DNA from: Bauldia sp.
GTDB taxonomy: Bacteria; Pseudomonadota; Alphaproteobacteria; Rhizobiales; Kaistiaceae
Direction: 5' to 3'
Length of the DNA: 64,000 bases
Assembly: GCA_028284325.1 (NCBI GenBank)
Contig: JANQRX010000004.1
Span: 62,001 to 126,000 of the forward strand
The first letter of the stretch is position 1; every line of letters begins with the position of its first letter. Under the pieces are notes generated by a model. It was given only the letters and a program-made list of their open reading frames with translations. It searched no databases and was not told where the DNA came from. The position numbers and the translations under genes were made by a program. Positions 30,091 through 38,333 of this stretch are shown here, one piece after another.

Positions 30091-31032
30091 ATGCCCGAGA
30101 CCCGACCCATCGCCGTCTTCGGCGGCGCCACCGTTGACCGCCTGGCCACCGCCGCGCAACCGATGACCGGTGGCGCCTCCAACCCGGGCCGCCTGATCCA
30201 GCGACCGGGCGGCGTCGGCTTCAGCGTCGCCATCATCCTCGCGCGGCTCGGACATCGCGTGCGGCTGGTCACGGCTGCCGGTCGCGACGACGACGGGCGT
30301 CGGGTGCAGGCCGTCGCCGACGCGGCCGGGGTCGACACCACCGGCGTGGCGTATCCCGCCGGCTACGCCACCGGCACCTACACCGCGCTGTTCGACGCCG
30401 ACGGCGAACTCTACGCCGGCATCGCCGACATGGGTGTCGTGGAGGCCCTGCCTCGTGGCGCCGGCCTGGAAGGCGCCGCGCTCGACGGCGAGATCTTCGT
30501 CGTCGACGCCAATCTGTCGCCGGCCACGCTCGAAGAAATCGCCGCCCATGGCCGGGACAACGGCCATCCCCTCGCCGCGCTCACCGTCTCGCCGGCCAAG
30601 TGCTTCCGCATCGCCGGGATCCTGCCCGACCTGACCTGGGTGATCGCCAACCGCAAGGAGGCGACGTCACTGACCGCGGCCCCCACGGCCACGCCGGCCG
30701 CCGACCTCGCCGAACGGCTGGTGGCGCTGGGCGCCGCGAACGCCGTGGTGACCGACGGCGCCGGGGCCGTCGCCATCGCCGGGGCCGACCTCGCGGTGCC
30801 GCTGGAATGGCAGCCGCCGGCGACTCCGGTGGTGCGGGTCAACGGCGCCGGCGATTCGCTCGCCGCGGGCATCCTCCACCGGCTCGCCGTCGGTCAGAGT
30901 TTGGCGGACGCCGTGCCCAGCGGGCTTGCGGCGGCCGCGATGACGCTGGAGCATGGCGGCATCGACGAGGCGATGTTCAGCCCCGACCGCCTGGCGTCCA
31001 TGACCGACATGATCGAGGGAACCGACGCGTGA
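30091..31032 (+). CDS. psuK: PfkB-family kinase, probable pseudouridine kinase
   Basis: A 313-aa ribokinase-like enzyme. It has the GGVGFSVAIILARLG segment near residues 41-55 and the PfkB signature NGAGDSLAAG near 252 with the catalytic Asp. The gene overlaps psuG by 4 nt (GTGA), so the substrate is very probably pseudouridine, phosphorylated to pseudouridine 5'-phosphate for cleavage by PsuG. The frame opens at 30028; ATG 30091 begins the first beta strand (RPIAVFGGATVDR) and is chosen. It is divergent from recA with a 269-bp gap. Confidence 0.88.
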   Translation: MPETRPIAVFGGATVDRLATAAQPMTGGASNPGRLIQRPGGVGFSVAIILARLGHRVRLVTAAGRDDDGRRVQAVADAAGVDTTGVAYPAGYATGTYTALFDADGELYAGIADMGVVEALPRGAGLEGAALDGEIFVVDANLSPATLEEIAAHGRDNGHPLAALTVSPAKCFRIAGILPDLTWVIANRKEATSLTAAPTATPAADLAERLVALGAANAVVTDGAGAVAIAGADLAVPLEWQPPATPVVRVNGAGDSLAAGILHRLAVGQSLADAVPSGLAAAAMTLEHGGIDEAMFSPDRLASMTDMIEGTDA

Positions 31033-31940
31033 GCCCGACCGTGCAGATCGCCGACCCCGTCGCCGAGGCGCTGGCCGCCGGCCGGCCGGTGGTGGCGCTG
31101 GAGACCACCATCGTCAGCCACGGCATGCCGTGGCCGCAGAACTACGAGACCGCGCTGGCCGTGGAAGCCGAGGTGCGGGGCGCGGGCGCACTGCCGGCCG
31201 CGATCGCGGTGATCGCGGGTCGGCTCGTTGTCGGCCTCGGCGCGGCCGAGCTCGAACGCCTGTCGAAGGCCGAGAATGTGGCCAAGCTGTCGAGCGCCGA
31301 TCTCGCCCACGCCATCACCACCGGCGGCACCGGCGGCACCACTGTCGCGGCCACCATGGTCGCCGCCCACCGCGCCGGGATCGCCACCTTCGCCACGGGC
31401 GGCATCGGCGGCGTCCATCGTGGCGCCGAGGTGAGCTTCGATATCTCGGCCGACCTGACCGAGCTCGCCCGCACGCCGGTCGTGGTGGTCGCGGCCGGCG
31501 CCAAGGCCCTCCTCGATATCCCCAAGACGCTGGAGAGGCTGGAGACGCTGGGGGTGCCGGTGATGAGCTACCGCAGCGACGAGTTTCCGGCCTTCTGGTC
31601 GCGGTCGAGCGGCCTCGCGACACCGTTGCGGATCGACTCCGCCGAGGCCGTCGCCGCGTTCCGGCGCGCGCGCGCCGACCTCGGTCAGACGAGCGGCATG
31701 CTGGTCGCCAATCCGGTGCCCGAGGCCGACGAGATCCCGCGCGCGGCCATGCTCCCCCACATCGAGGCCGCGATCGCCGACGCGACTACCCAAGGTGTCA
31801 CCGGCAAGGCGGTGACCCCGTTCCTGCTCGACGCCATCTTCCACCGCACCGAAGGCCGCAGCCTTGCGACCAACATCGCGCTGGTGAAGAACAACGCCCG
31901 CCTCGCCGCCGAGATCGCGGCCGCGATTGTTGGTGAGTAG
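31029..31940 (+). CDS. psuG: Pseudouridine-5'-phosphate glycosidase
   Basis: A 303-aa enzyme that splits pseudouridine 5'-phosphate into uracil and ribose 5-phosphate. Family features are VALETTIVSHGMPWPQN at residues 21-37, AKLSSADLAHAITTGGTGGTTVAATM, the FATGGIGGVHRGAE loop and GMLVANPVPEADEIP. The start is GTG 31029 overlapping the psuK stop; the long upstream frame is a shadow of psuK. Together with psuK it forms a complete salvage route for the modified nucleoside from RNA turnover. No dedicated transporter is adjacent. Confidence 0.95.
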   Translation: MSPTVQIADPVAEALAAGRPVVALETTIVSHGMPWPQNYETALAVEAEVRGAGALPAAIAVIAGRLVVGLGAAELERLSKAENVAKLSSADLAHAITTGGTGGTTVAATMVAAHRAGIATFATGGIGGVHRGAEVSFDISADLTELARTPVVVVAAGAKALLDIPKTLERLETLGVPVMSYRSDEFPAFWSRSSGLATPLRIDSAEAVAAFRRARADLGQTSGMLVANPVPEADEIPRAAMLPHIEAAIADATTQGVTGKAVTPFLLDAIFHRTEGRSLATNIALVKNNARLAAEIAAAIVGE

Positions 31941-31984
31941 TCAGGCGCCGGGTACTCAGGGCAGCGGACGTCCACCCTCTCTCC

Positions 31985-32124
31985 GTCATCCTCCGGCTCG
32001 ACCGGAGGATCGGGTGACGAGAGCTGTCGCTGGACGAGGTCACGCATGACGCACCTCATGTGACGGGTCTTCTGGGACCTCGAAAAACGCTGCCAACGAT
32101 CCTCCGGTCGAGCCGGAGGATGAC
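31985..32124. repeat. Composite palindromic element between psuG and cckA
   Basis: A 27-nt sequence at 31985-32011 recurs exactly as its reverse complement at 32098-32124. Each arm is itself a palindrome: ATCCTCCGG, a 5-nt loop, then CCGGAGGAT. The 86 nt between the arms contain no gene. Such nested palindromes resemble repeated intergenic elements of alphaproteobacteria and could act as bidirectional terminators between the convergent psuG and cckA genes. Confidence 0.7.
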
Positions 32125-32178
32125 GGTGGGACACGGGCAACGCTGTCGACGAACGCCGTATCGGCAGCGCACCCCGCC

Positions 32179-34671
32179 CTACGTCCCCAGCGTTTCCTTG
32201 ACCGCTGTCGCGAGCTGCTTGAGCGAGAAGGGCTTGGGCAGGAACTGGAACTCCTCGCCTTGGGGCAGGTTCTTCCTGAACGCGTCCTCGGCGTAGCCGG
32301 AGATGAAGATGATCTTCAGGTCCGGCCGTGTCTTGCGCAACTCGCGCAGGAGCGACGGCCCGTCGAGCTCCGGCATCACCACATCCGAGACGACGAGGTC
32401 GATCTCGCCGCCGGCCTCCTCCATCACGTCAAGCGCTTCCACGCCTGTCGGCGCCTCGTAGACGTTGTAGCCCCGCGAGGTGAGCGCCCGCGCCGCGAAC
32501 GCGCGCACCGCCTCCTCGTCCTCCACCAGCAGGATGTTGGCGGTGCCGGTCAGGTCCTCGATGCCCGACTGGCTCTCCGTCGTGGTCGCGACCTTGTCGC
32601 CCTCCTGCGGCTCGTAGCGCGGCAGGAAGAGATGGAAGGCGGTGCCCTTGTCGGGTTCGGTGGTGAAGAAGATGTGCCCGCCGGTCTGCTTGATGATGCC
32701 GTAGACCGTCGACAGGCCGAGCCCCGTCCCCTTGCCCACATCCTTGGTGGAGAAGAACGGCTCGAAGATCTTCTCCTGCACGTCGGCCGGGATACCGGTG
32801 CCGGTATCGGCGACCTCGGTCAGCACGTAGTCGACCTCCGGCAGCGGGCGGTAGTTGAAGGCCGCCACCTCGGCAGCCTCGAGATTGCGGGTCGAGATGG
32901 TCATCGTCCCACCATCGGGCATGGCGTCGCGGCCGTTGACGGCGAGGTTGATGATCACCTGCTCGAACTGGTTGATATCGACCTTGACCGGCCACAGGTC
33001 GCGGCCGTGGTTCATGTCAAGCTTCACATTCTCGCCCAGGAGCCGCGTCAGCAGGATCGCCAGGTCGGAGAGCACATCGCCGAGGCTGAGCACCTGCGGC
33101 ATCAGCGTCTGCCGCCGCGAAAACGCCAGCAACTGCCGCACCAGGCCGGCGGCCCGGTTGGCGTTCTGCTTGATGTTCATGATGTCCTGGAAGGACGGGT
33201 CGGCCGGCCGGTGGTTGGCGAGGAGCAGGTCGGAAAAGCCGATGATTGCCGTGAGCACGTTGTTGAAGTCGTGGGCAATCCCGCCAGCGAGCTGACCGAC
33301 GGCCTGCATCTTCTGGCTCTGCGCGAACTGCTGCTCCAGCTTGCGCTGGTCGGTGATGTCGAGCGCGTTGACGACCACGATTTCCTCGTTGTCGGTCTGC
33401 GCCACCGGATTGACGAAGAAGCGCGCGCTGGCGTCGGTCTCGCCCGCGAGCTTGGCGTCGATCGGGGGAATCGAGCCGGCGCCCTCGGCGGCCGCGTCGA
33501 GGCCCGCTTCGAGCTTCGGCCGATCGGTCTCGACCACGAGGTCGACGAGGCGCGCATAGGGTGCGGCCGGCTCGAACATGCGGGCGAAGGGGGCGTTGTT
33601 GCGGCCGATGCGGCCGTCGCGATGCACCGCCGCGATCGCGATCGGCGTGTTGTTGAAGAAGCGTGTGAAGCGGACCTCGGCCTGGCGCAGCGCCTCCGAA
33701 ACGTCCTCGCCGGGGCTGCGGTTGAGGACGATGGTGCGTGTCGCGCCCGGCGCCCCGTCGGCCGTCATCGGCACCTTGTGCAGGAGGCGCACGGGCAGGT
33801 TCTGGCCGTTTCGCTTCACCAGATCGAGGTCGATGATCGACGTGCGGTTGCGTTGCGTCGCGTCGGGCGGCGTCGCCAGGAGGGCGATGCCGTCACCCTG
33901 CACGATCTCCTGAAGCCGCAGCGCCCCGGGATCGAAACCCGACAGGTCGAGCCCCAGCCATTCGGCCAGCGTGGCGTTCATGTGCACGATCGTGCCGTCG
34001 GGCTCGGCCGAGAGGAAGCCGGCCGGCGCGTGGTCGAGGTAGTCGATCGCGTGCTGCAGTTCCTGGAAGACCTGCTCCTGACGCGCGCGCTCGTCGGAAA
34101 TGTCGGCGATGCGCCAGGCGATCCGATCCTCACCCTCGCCGGTGGGCCGGGCCGAGATGCGATACCACCGCGGCCCGCCCTCGACGTCCGGATTGAGCGG
34201 CCGCGGCGAGCGCACCTCCTCGCTGCCCTTGGCGCCGCTGCGCACCTTGCGCGCCACCCGGAAGATCGCTTCCGCGGCATCGGCGTTGCCGGCGAAGGCG
34301 CGCTCGATCGACCGCGGCCCCGCCTGCTCCGCGCCCAGGAGATCGGCATAGGCGCGGTTGGTATAGACGATGCGGCCCTCCTGGTCGGTCACCAGCAGGC
34401 CCTCGTCGATGACGTCGACGAGTTCGCTGCCGATGCCGGGCGCGGGCGCCGTTGCGCCGACCCGCAGGAACCCGATCGCGGCGGCCAGGATCGCCACCAG
34501 GCCCACGACCGCCAGCACCGCGAAGATGCCGATCAGGAAGGGCTGGGCCTGCGCCGGCTCGATTACCGCCAGACCAATCGACAGGCCGGCGATGACCAGC
34601 GCCGCGATCAGCAGGCGGCCAACGCCCGACGATTTCTCCGCCGACGGTGAACGATCGGCGCGCTCAACCAT
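32179..34671 (-). CDS. cckA: Hybrid sensor histidine kinase CckA
   Basis: An 830-aa membrane kinase that, in alphaproteobacteria, phosphorylates the phosphotransferase ChpT and through it CtrA, controlling cell cycle and envelope genes. Two N-terminal membrane helices lie at residues about 18-38 and 45-70. PAS-like regions follow (about 85-430), then a HisKA domain with His467 in [11 protein letters not shown], an HATPase domain ([43 protein letters not shown]) and a C-terminal receiver with the phospho-accepting Asp763 in [12 protein letters not shown]. Divergent from the FliO-like gene. No chpT or ctrA gene is in the window. Confidence 0.95.
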   Translation of the reverse strand: MVERADRSPSAEKSSGVGRLLIAALVIAGLSIGLAVIEPAQAQPFLIGIFAVLAVVGLVAILAAAIGFLRVGATAPAPGIGSELVDVIDEGLLVTDQEGRIVYTNRAYADLLGAEQAGPRSIERAFAGNADAAEAIFRVARKVRSGAKGSEEVRSPRPLNPDVEGGPRWYRISARPTGEGEDRIAWRIADISDERARQEQVFQELQHAIDYLDHAPAGFLSAEPDGTIVHMNATLAEWLGLDLSGFDPGALRLQEIVQGDGIALLATPPDATQRNRTSIIDLDLVKRNGQNLPVRLLHKVPMTADGAPGATRTIVLNRSPGEDVSEALRQAEVRFTRFFNNTPIAIAAVHRDGRIGRNNAPFARMFEPAAPYARLVDLVVETDRPKLEAGLDAAAEGAGSIPPIDAKLAGETDASARFFVNPVAQTDNEEIVVVNALDITDQRKLEQQFAQSQKMQAVGQLAGGIAHDFNNVLTAIIGFSDLLLANHRPADPSFQDIMNIKQNANRAAGLVRQLLAFSRRQTLMPQVLSLGDVLSDLAILLTRLLGENVKLDMNHGRDLWPVKVDINQFEQVIINLAVNGRDAMPDGGTMTISTRNLEAAEVAAFNYRPLPEVDYVLTEVADTGTGIPADVQEKIFEPFFSTKDVGKGTGLGLSTVYGIIKQTGGHIFFTTEPDKGTAFHLFLPRYEPQEGDKVATTTESQSGIEDLTGTANILLVEDEEAVRAFAARALTSRGYNVYEAPTGVEALDVMEEAGGEIDLVVSDVVMPELDGPSLLRELRKTRPDLKIIFISGYAEDAFRKNLPQGEEFQFLPKPFSLKQLATAVKETLGT

Positions 34672-34945
34672 CGCGTCGCCGGGGCGAACCGTTCCGGTCG
34701 CGCTCAGGGGGTGCCGCAGGCATGAGAATCACAGTGCCACATCTTAAGGGCAGGATGCTCACGAACCGCGGCAAATTCAACGTGCCTGCCGTCCGGGATC
34801 GCCGGTCCCGGCCTTGCCATCACCGCGCCCCACCCCGCAAACTGCGGCCACGCGACTCGCCGGACCGAATCGCGGCCGTTTTGGGGGCGAACGGTCGGGT
34901 GCGGCGATCGGCAGGCGGGATCATGAGGGGGATCAGGAGGTCGGG

Positions 34946-35782
34946 ATGCGTGCCCTGTTCGAACCTCTGCTCGGCGAGACCTGGGCGATGGTGGCCGTCT
35001 TCGTCGTCTGGACGCTCATCGTCCTCATTGTGCTCCTGGTCGCGGTCTGGGCGTTCCGCCGTTTCACCGGCGTCAATCTCGGACGGATCAGCCACGGTCG
35101 CGTCCCGCGCCTGGCCCTGGTCGACGCCATGGCGATCGACAATCGGCGGCGCCTGGTTCTGGTCCGCCGCGACGGTGTCGAGCACCTGGTGCTGATCGGC
35201 GGGCCCACCGATACCGTGATCGAGACCGGCATCCAGCGGCCGCAATTGCGACGCGCTTCGTCGACACAAGCGCGACCGGCGGCCGAAAGCGAAACGGGTG
35301 CGGCGGCCGAACCCGCCGCCGCGCGCGGCTTGCGCGCACCACCGCCGCCGCCGCTGATGCCGGAGGAGCCGCCCTTCCAGGTCGATCCCGCGCCGGTGAT
35401 CCATCGGACGGATGTCGGGACGCCGATGCCGCCCGAGACGGCACCGCCTCCCGAGCCCGAACCCGAGCCCGAGCTTCCGCCCGAACCCGAACCGGCGCCG
35501 CCACCGCCCCCCGAACCGGCGACCTTGCCCGAACCGGTGGCGAACGAAGCTGCGCCGGCGCCGGCCGTCGAGCATCCCGAACCGGAGGTCGCCGCGGCCG
35601 CTCCGGACGAATCGCCGGCCGCGCCGCCGGAACCGGAAACGGCCGTCTCGGGGCCCGAACCGGCGACCGGGGAACCGCCTCCGCAACCGCAGGTGAGCCC
35701 GGAGGACGCGGCGCGGGTCGACGACCTGCAGCGCGAGATGGCGCGTCTGCTTGGGGAAAACCCGCCCGCCCGTAACGACTAA
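34946..35782 (+). CDS. FliO-like membrane protein with long Pro/Glu-rich tail
   Basis: A 278-aa protein with one N-terminal membrane helix (about residues 12-36, WAMVAVFVVWTLIVLIVLL) followed by a short FliO-type domain (HGRVPRLALVDAMAIDNRRRLVLVRRDGVEHLVLIGGPTD is its core, residues about 50-90). The remaining two thirds are low-complexity, rich in Pro, Glu and Ala. FliO helps assemble the flagellar type III export gate, but no flagellar gene lies nearby. A similar gene adjoins cckA in other alphaproteobacteria. ATG 34946 has AGGAGG 6 nt upstream; the longer frame start at 34814 is rejected. Confidence 0.7.
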   Translation: MRALFEPLLGETWAMVAVFVVWTLIVLIVLLVAVWAFRRFTGVNLGRISHGRVPRLALVDAMAIDNRRRLVLVRRDGVEHLVLIGGPTDTVIETGIQRPQLRRASSTQARPAAESETGAAAEPAAARGLRAPPPPPLMPEEPPFQVDPAPVIHRTDVGTPMPPETAPPPEPEPEPELPPEPEPAPPPPPEPATLPEPVANEAAPAPAVEHPEPEVAAAAPDESPAAPPEPETAVSGPEPATGEPPPQPQVSPEDAARVDDLQREMARLLGENPPARND

Positions 35783-35857
35783 GCGGCTTTTCTTCACGCC
35801 GGCGGACGCCGTCGAACAGGCCGTCTCCGCGTCACACAAATGTCACGCCGCCGGTCA

Positions 35858-35886
35858 TTGCCGGCTTCAGACCTCATAGCTATATT
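35858..35886 (+). promoter_or_regulatory. Candidate sigma-70 promoter of dksA
   Basis: TTGCCG at 35858-35863 and TATATT at 35881-35886 are separated by 17 nt, 43 nt upstream of the dksA start. The -10 box matches five of six consensus positions and the -35 box four. GAGG precedes the dksA ATG. Confidence 0.5.
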
Positions 35887-35928
35887 CCCGCCGCCCCGGC
35901 CCCGCCGAACCGCAAGAAGAGGTCATCC

Positions 35929-36345
35929 ATGGCACAAGCGGATCTCGCCGATTACCGACCGAGCGACAAGGAGCCGTTCATGAACGAACGGCAGCGCACC
36001 TATTTCCGCGACAAGCTGCTCGGTTGGCGGAACGAGATCCTGCGCGAATCGCGGGACACCCTGCAGACCTTGCAGGACGAGAACCAGAACCATCCCGACC
36101 TCGCCGACCGGGCATCGTCCGAGGCCGACCGTGCGGTGGTCCTGCGCGCCCGCGACCGCCAGCGCAAGCTGATCGCCAAGATCGACGCCGCGCTGCAGCG
36201 GCTGGAGGACGGCACCTACGGCTATTGCGAGGAAACCGGCGAGCCGATCAGCCTCAAGCGGCTGGATGCCCGCCCGATTGCGACGCTCTCCATCGAGGCG
36301 CAGGAGCGGCACGAGCGTCGCGAGCGTATCTACCGCGACGACTGA
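35929..36345 (+). CDS. dksA: RNA polymerase-binding transcription factor DksA, single-cysteine type
   Basis: A 138-aa DksA. It has the coiled-coil segment with the acidic tip (DLADRASSEADRAVVL near residues 63-78) and the C-terminal globular domain. In place of the four-cysteine zinc finger it carries Cys100, Thr103, Ser121 and Ala124 at exactly the same C-x2-C-x17-C-x2-C spacing, so it probably does not bind zinc. This single-Cys form is known among alphaproteobacteria. DksA acts in the secondary channel of RNA polymerase with ppGpp to tune rRNA and stress promoters. Confidence 0.95.
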   Translation: MAQADLADYRPSDKEPFMNERQRTYFRDKLLGWRNEILRESRDTLQTLQDENQNHPDLADRASSEADRAVVLRARDRQRKLIAKIDAALQRLEDGTYGYCEETGEPISLKRLDARPIATLSIEAQERHERRERIYRDD

Positions 36346-36571
36346 CCGGCGGTTCGCGCCGCGCCCCGCGACCGGCCACGGTTTGTTTACCGTAGTCGCG
36401 GTTCCGCCGCTTTCGTGTGTCTCCGTTCACTGCACGTTCAGGCTGGTGCTGGCATCAACCGGGTCATACACGCCGGACAGGAGCTGTCCCCGACGCCCCC
36501 TGCTCCTGGGAAGCCGGCACAGGCTAACGTCGCGCCGCCGTGAGGCCCGCGACCCGAAAGGAGCGACAACA

Positions 36572-37078
36572 ATGAAATCCGTGTTTCTCGCCGCAGCCGC
36601 CCTTGCAAGCGTGGTGGCCTTCTCAGGACAGGCCAACGCTTCGGCGCTGGAAGCCCAATGCGACGCCCAAGCGCGGCACTACGCCCACGCCAACGCATCT
36701 CCGGCGGCCGCTGCGGCCGGCGGTGCGGTCGCCGGCGGTTTCCTCGGCGGCCTCGCGAGCGCCATCGGCGGCGGTGACGTGGCGACCGGCGTGCTCGCCG
36801 GTGCCGGTATCGGCGCGGTCGGCAGCACCGTCATCAACGAAGCCGAGTGGCGGCGGCACTACAACTACGCCTACGCCGACTGCATGAACGTCTCGGTGGT
36901 CTCGTCGCCGGCGCCGGCCGTGTGCCCGGCCCTGCATCCCCCGTCCGGCGTCGACCGCGGTCGCGTCGTCGGCTCCTACGACTGGAAGCTCGCTTGCGAC
37001 AACAAGTACCGTTCGTTCGAGTGGGACAGCTGGCTGTTCACCAAGTACAACGGCTGCAAGGCCTACTGTAACCTCTGA
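36572..37078 (+). CDS. Secreted glycine-zipper protein with BA14K-like C terminus
   Basis: A 168-aa exported protein. Residues 1-23 are a signal peptide (LASVVAFSGQANA). Residues about 45-85 form a glycine-zipper segment (GGAVAGGFLGGLASAIGGG then GVLAGAGIGAVGS), typical of outer-membrane-associated or membrane-inserting proteins. The C terminus has paired Cys and an ACDNKYRSFEWDSW...GC segment resembling the BA14K/lectin-like motif of rhizobial cell-surface proteins; that likeness is my inference. AAAGGAG precedes ATG 36572. A strong terminator follows, so the gene is a separate unit. Confidence 0.75.
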   Translation: MKSVFLAAAALASVVAFSGQANASALEAQCDAQARHYAHANASPAAAAAGGAVAGGFLGGLASAIGGGDVATGVLAGAGIGAVGSTVINEAEWRRHYNYAYADCMNVSVVSSPAPAVCPALHPPSGVDRGRVVGSYDWKLACDNKYRSFEWDSWLFTKYNGCKAYCNL

Positions 37079-37106
37079 TCGGCCGGCCGGCGTGACGCCG
37101 GAGCAC

Positions 37107-37146
37107 AAACGACGCGTGCGTGGACACACGGACGCGTCGTTTTTTT
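37107..37146 (+). terminator. Rho-independent terminator after the glycine-zipper gene
   Basis: An 11-bp perfect stem (37107-37117 with 37132-37142) encloses a second CGTG/CACG stem and is followed by a run of seven T. It begins 29 nt beyond the stop codon and ends 36 nt before the phosphatase gene. Confidence 0.88.
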
Positions 37147-37181
37147 ACGCGCGCCCGGCTAAGGTGATGGCCGGAGGTGCC

Positions 37182-37709
37182 ATGAAACGCCTGATTCTGA
37201 TGCGCCACGCCAAGGCCATGGTGGGCGAGGCCGGCCAGCCGGACCGCGACCGGCCGCTGGCCGCACGCGGCGTCAAGGACGCCAAGGCCATGGGGCAGGT
37301 CTTTCTCGACCACCCGCCGCTGCCGGACAGGATCCTGTGCTCCTCGGCGCGGCGCACGCGTGAGACGCTCGCGGCCCTCCTGCCGGTGCTCGACGCCAAT
37401 TTCGACGTGACGGTGACCGACAATCTCTACGAGGATGCCGGCTCCTATCTCGAGGTCCTGCAGTCTTTCGCCGGCGGGGCCAACGTCGTCCTCATCATCG
37501 GCCACAATCCGCTGGTGCACATGACGGCGATGAACCTTGCCGGCGACGGCGCCGACGACGGGCGTGCCCGCATGGGGGCCAAATATCCGACCGGGGCGCT
37601 CGCCTTTCTTGAGTTTCGCGGCGGCGACTGGGGCCATATCGCACCGGCAAGCGGATCGCTCTCCGCGTTCGTCACGCCGAGCGACATCGTCGGCCGCCGC
37701 GCCGGCTGA
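37182..37709 (+). CDS. SixA-like histidine phosphatase
   Basis: A 175-aa histidine-phosphatase-family protein. The catalytic RHG-type motif is LMRHAKAM (Arg8, His9), followed by the DRDRPLAARG segment, SSARRTRETL, and the second catalytic His in IIGHNPLVH. This layout matches SixA, which dephosphorylates phosphohistidine on phosphorelay or phosphotransferase proteins. In this window cckA and an Hpt protein are possible client types, but this is inference only. ATG 37182 has GGAGG at 5-nt spacing; the longer frame from 37092 runs through the terminator and is rejected. Confidence 0.9.
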   Translation: MKRLILMRHAKAMVGEAGQPDRDRPLAARGVKDAKAMGQVFLDHPPLPDRILCSSARRTRETLAALLPVLDANFDVTVTDNLYEDAGSYLEVLQSFAGGANVVLIIGHNPLVHMTAMNLAGDGADDGRARMGAKYPTGALAFLEFRGGDWGHIAPASGSLSAFVTPSDIVGRRAG

Positions 37710-37770
37710 GCGTAGGCAACAATCACAATCGCCCGCCGGATTTCTTGCGCCGTCCAGCCAGCTCAGTTAT

Positions 37771-37787
37771 TTAACCGATAGGTTTAA
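37771..37787 (+). promoter_or_regulatory. AACC-N4-GGTT dyad upstream of the SRPBCC gene
   Basis: TTAACC-GATA-GGTTTAA lies 21 nt upstream of the SRPBCC start in an AT-rich island. The perfect core AACC-N4-GGTT resembles operators of small winged-helix repressors of the ArsR type, often genetically linked to SRPBCC proteins. No regulator gene is adjacent. Confidence 0.45.
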
Positions 37788-37808
37788 TAATCGAGAAAGC
37801 GACGCGTC

Positions 37809-38249
37809 ATGCCGGTGGATGTGCAGACCGAGACCGTGATCGCACGGCCGCGGCAGGAAGTCGCCGCCTATGCGATGGACCCCGACAACGCGCCGCTCTG
37901 GTACGTGAACATCAAATCGGTGGCGTGGGAGACCGATCCTCCGGCACGCTTCGGATCGCGCATCGCGTTCGTTGCCCAGTTCCTTGGCCGCCGGCTCGCC
38001 TACACCTACGAGATCGTCGAACTGGTCCCCGACGCGAAGCTGGTGATGCGGACGGCCGAGGGACCGTTCCCGATGGAGACGACCTACACGTTCGCCGACG
38101 CAAGCGACGGATCGACCCGCATGCGGCTGCGCAACCGCGGCGCGCCCGCGGGCTTCTCGAAGGTGTTCGCGCCCCTGATGGCCGGCGCCATGCGGCGCGC
38201 CAACACCAGGGATCTCGCGGCGATCAAGGCCATCCTCGAAGCCACCTGA
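37809..38249 (+). CDS. SRPBCC-family protein (polyketide cyclase/START-like)
   Basis: A 146-aa protein with the SRPBCC helix-grip pattern: an opening strand VDVQTETVIARPRQEVAAYAMDP, central strands RIAFVAQFLGRRLAYTYEIVEL and ETTYTFADASDGSTRMRLRNRG, and a long C-terminal helix (APLMAGAMRRANTRDLAAIKAIL). These domains bind hydrophobic ligands in a deep cavity; the ligand is unknown. The gene appears to be a single unit, with an operator-like dyad in the AT-rich sequence just upstream and ycjX starting 85 nt downstream. Confidence 0.85.
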   Translation: MPVDVQTETVIARPRQEVAAYAMDPDNAPLWYVNIKSVAWETDPPARFGSRIAFVAQFLGRRLAYTYEIVELVPDAKLVMRTAEGPFPMETTYTFADASDGSTRMRLRNRGAPAGFSKVFAPLMAGAMRRANTRDLAAIKAILEAT

Positions 38250-38333
38250 CCGATCGGCGCGGTTGCAAGACCCTTTCGGCGCGGCCCTCCCGGGCTTACA
38301 TGGGGCTTCGGATCGACGCGAAAGGCCCCGCCG

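Noticed and set aside
36478..36508. CAGGAGC/GCTCCTG stem in the leader of the glycine-zipper gene as a possible regulatory RNA
   Set aside because: Only 7 bp with a 17-nt loop in GC-rich DNA; no match to a riboswitch or known small RNA that I recognise.
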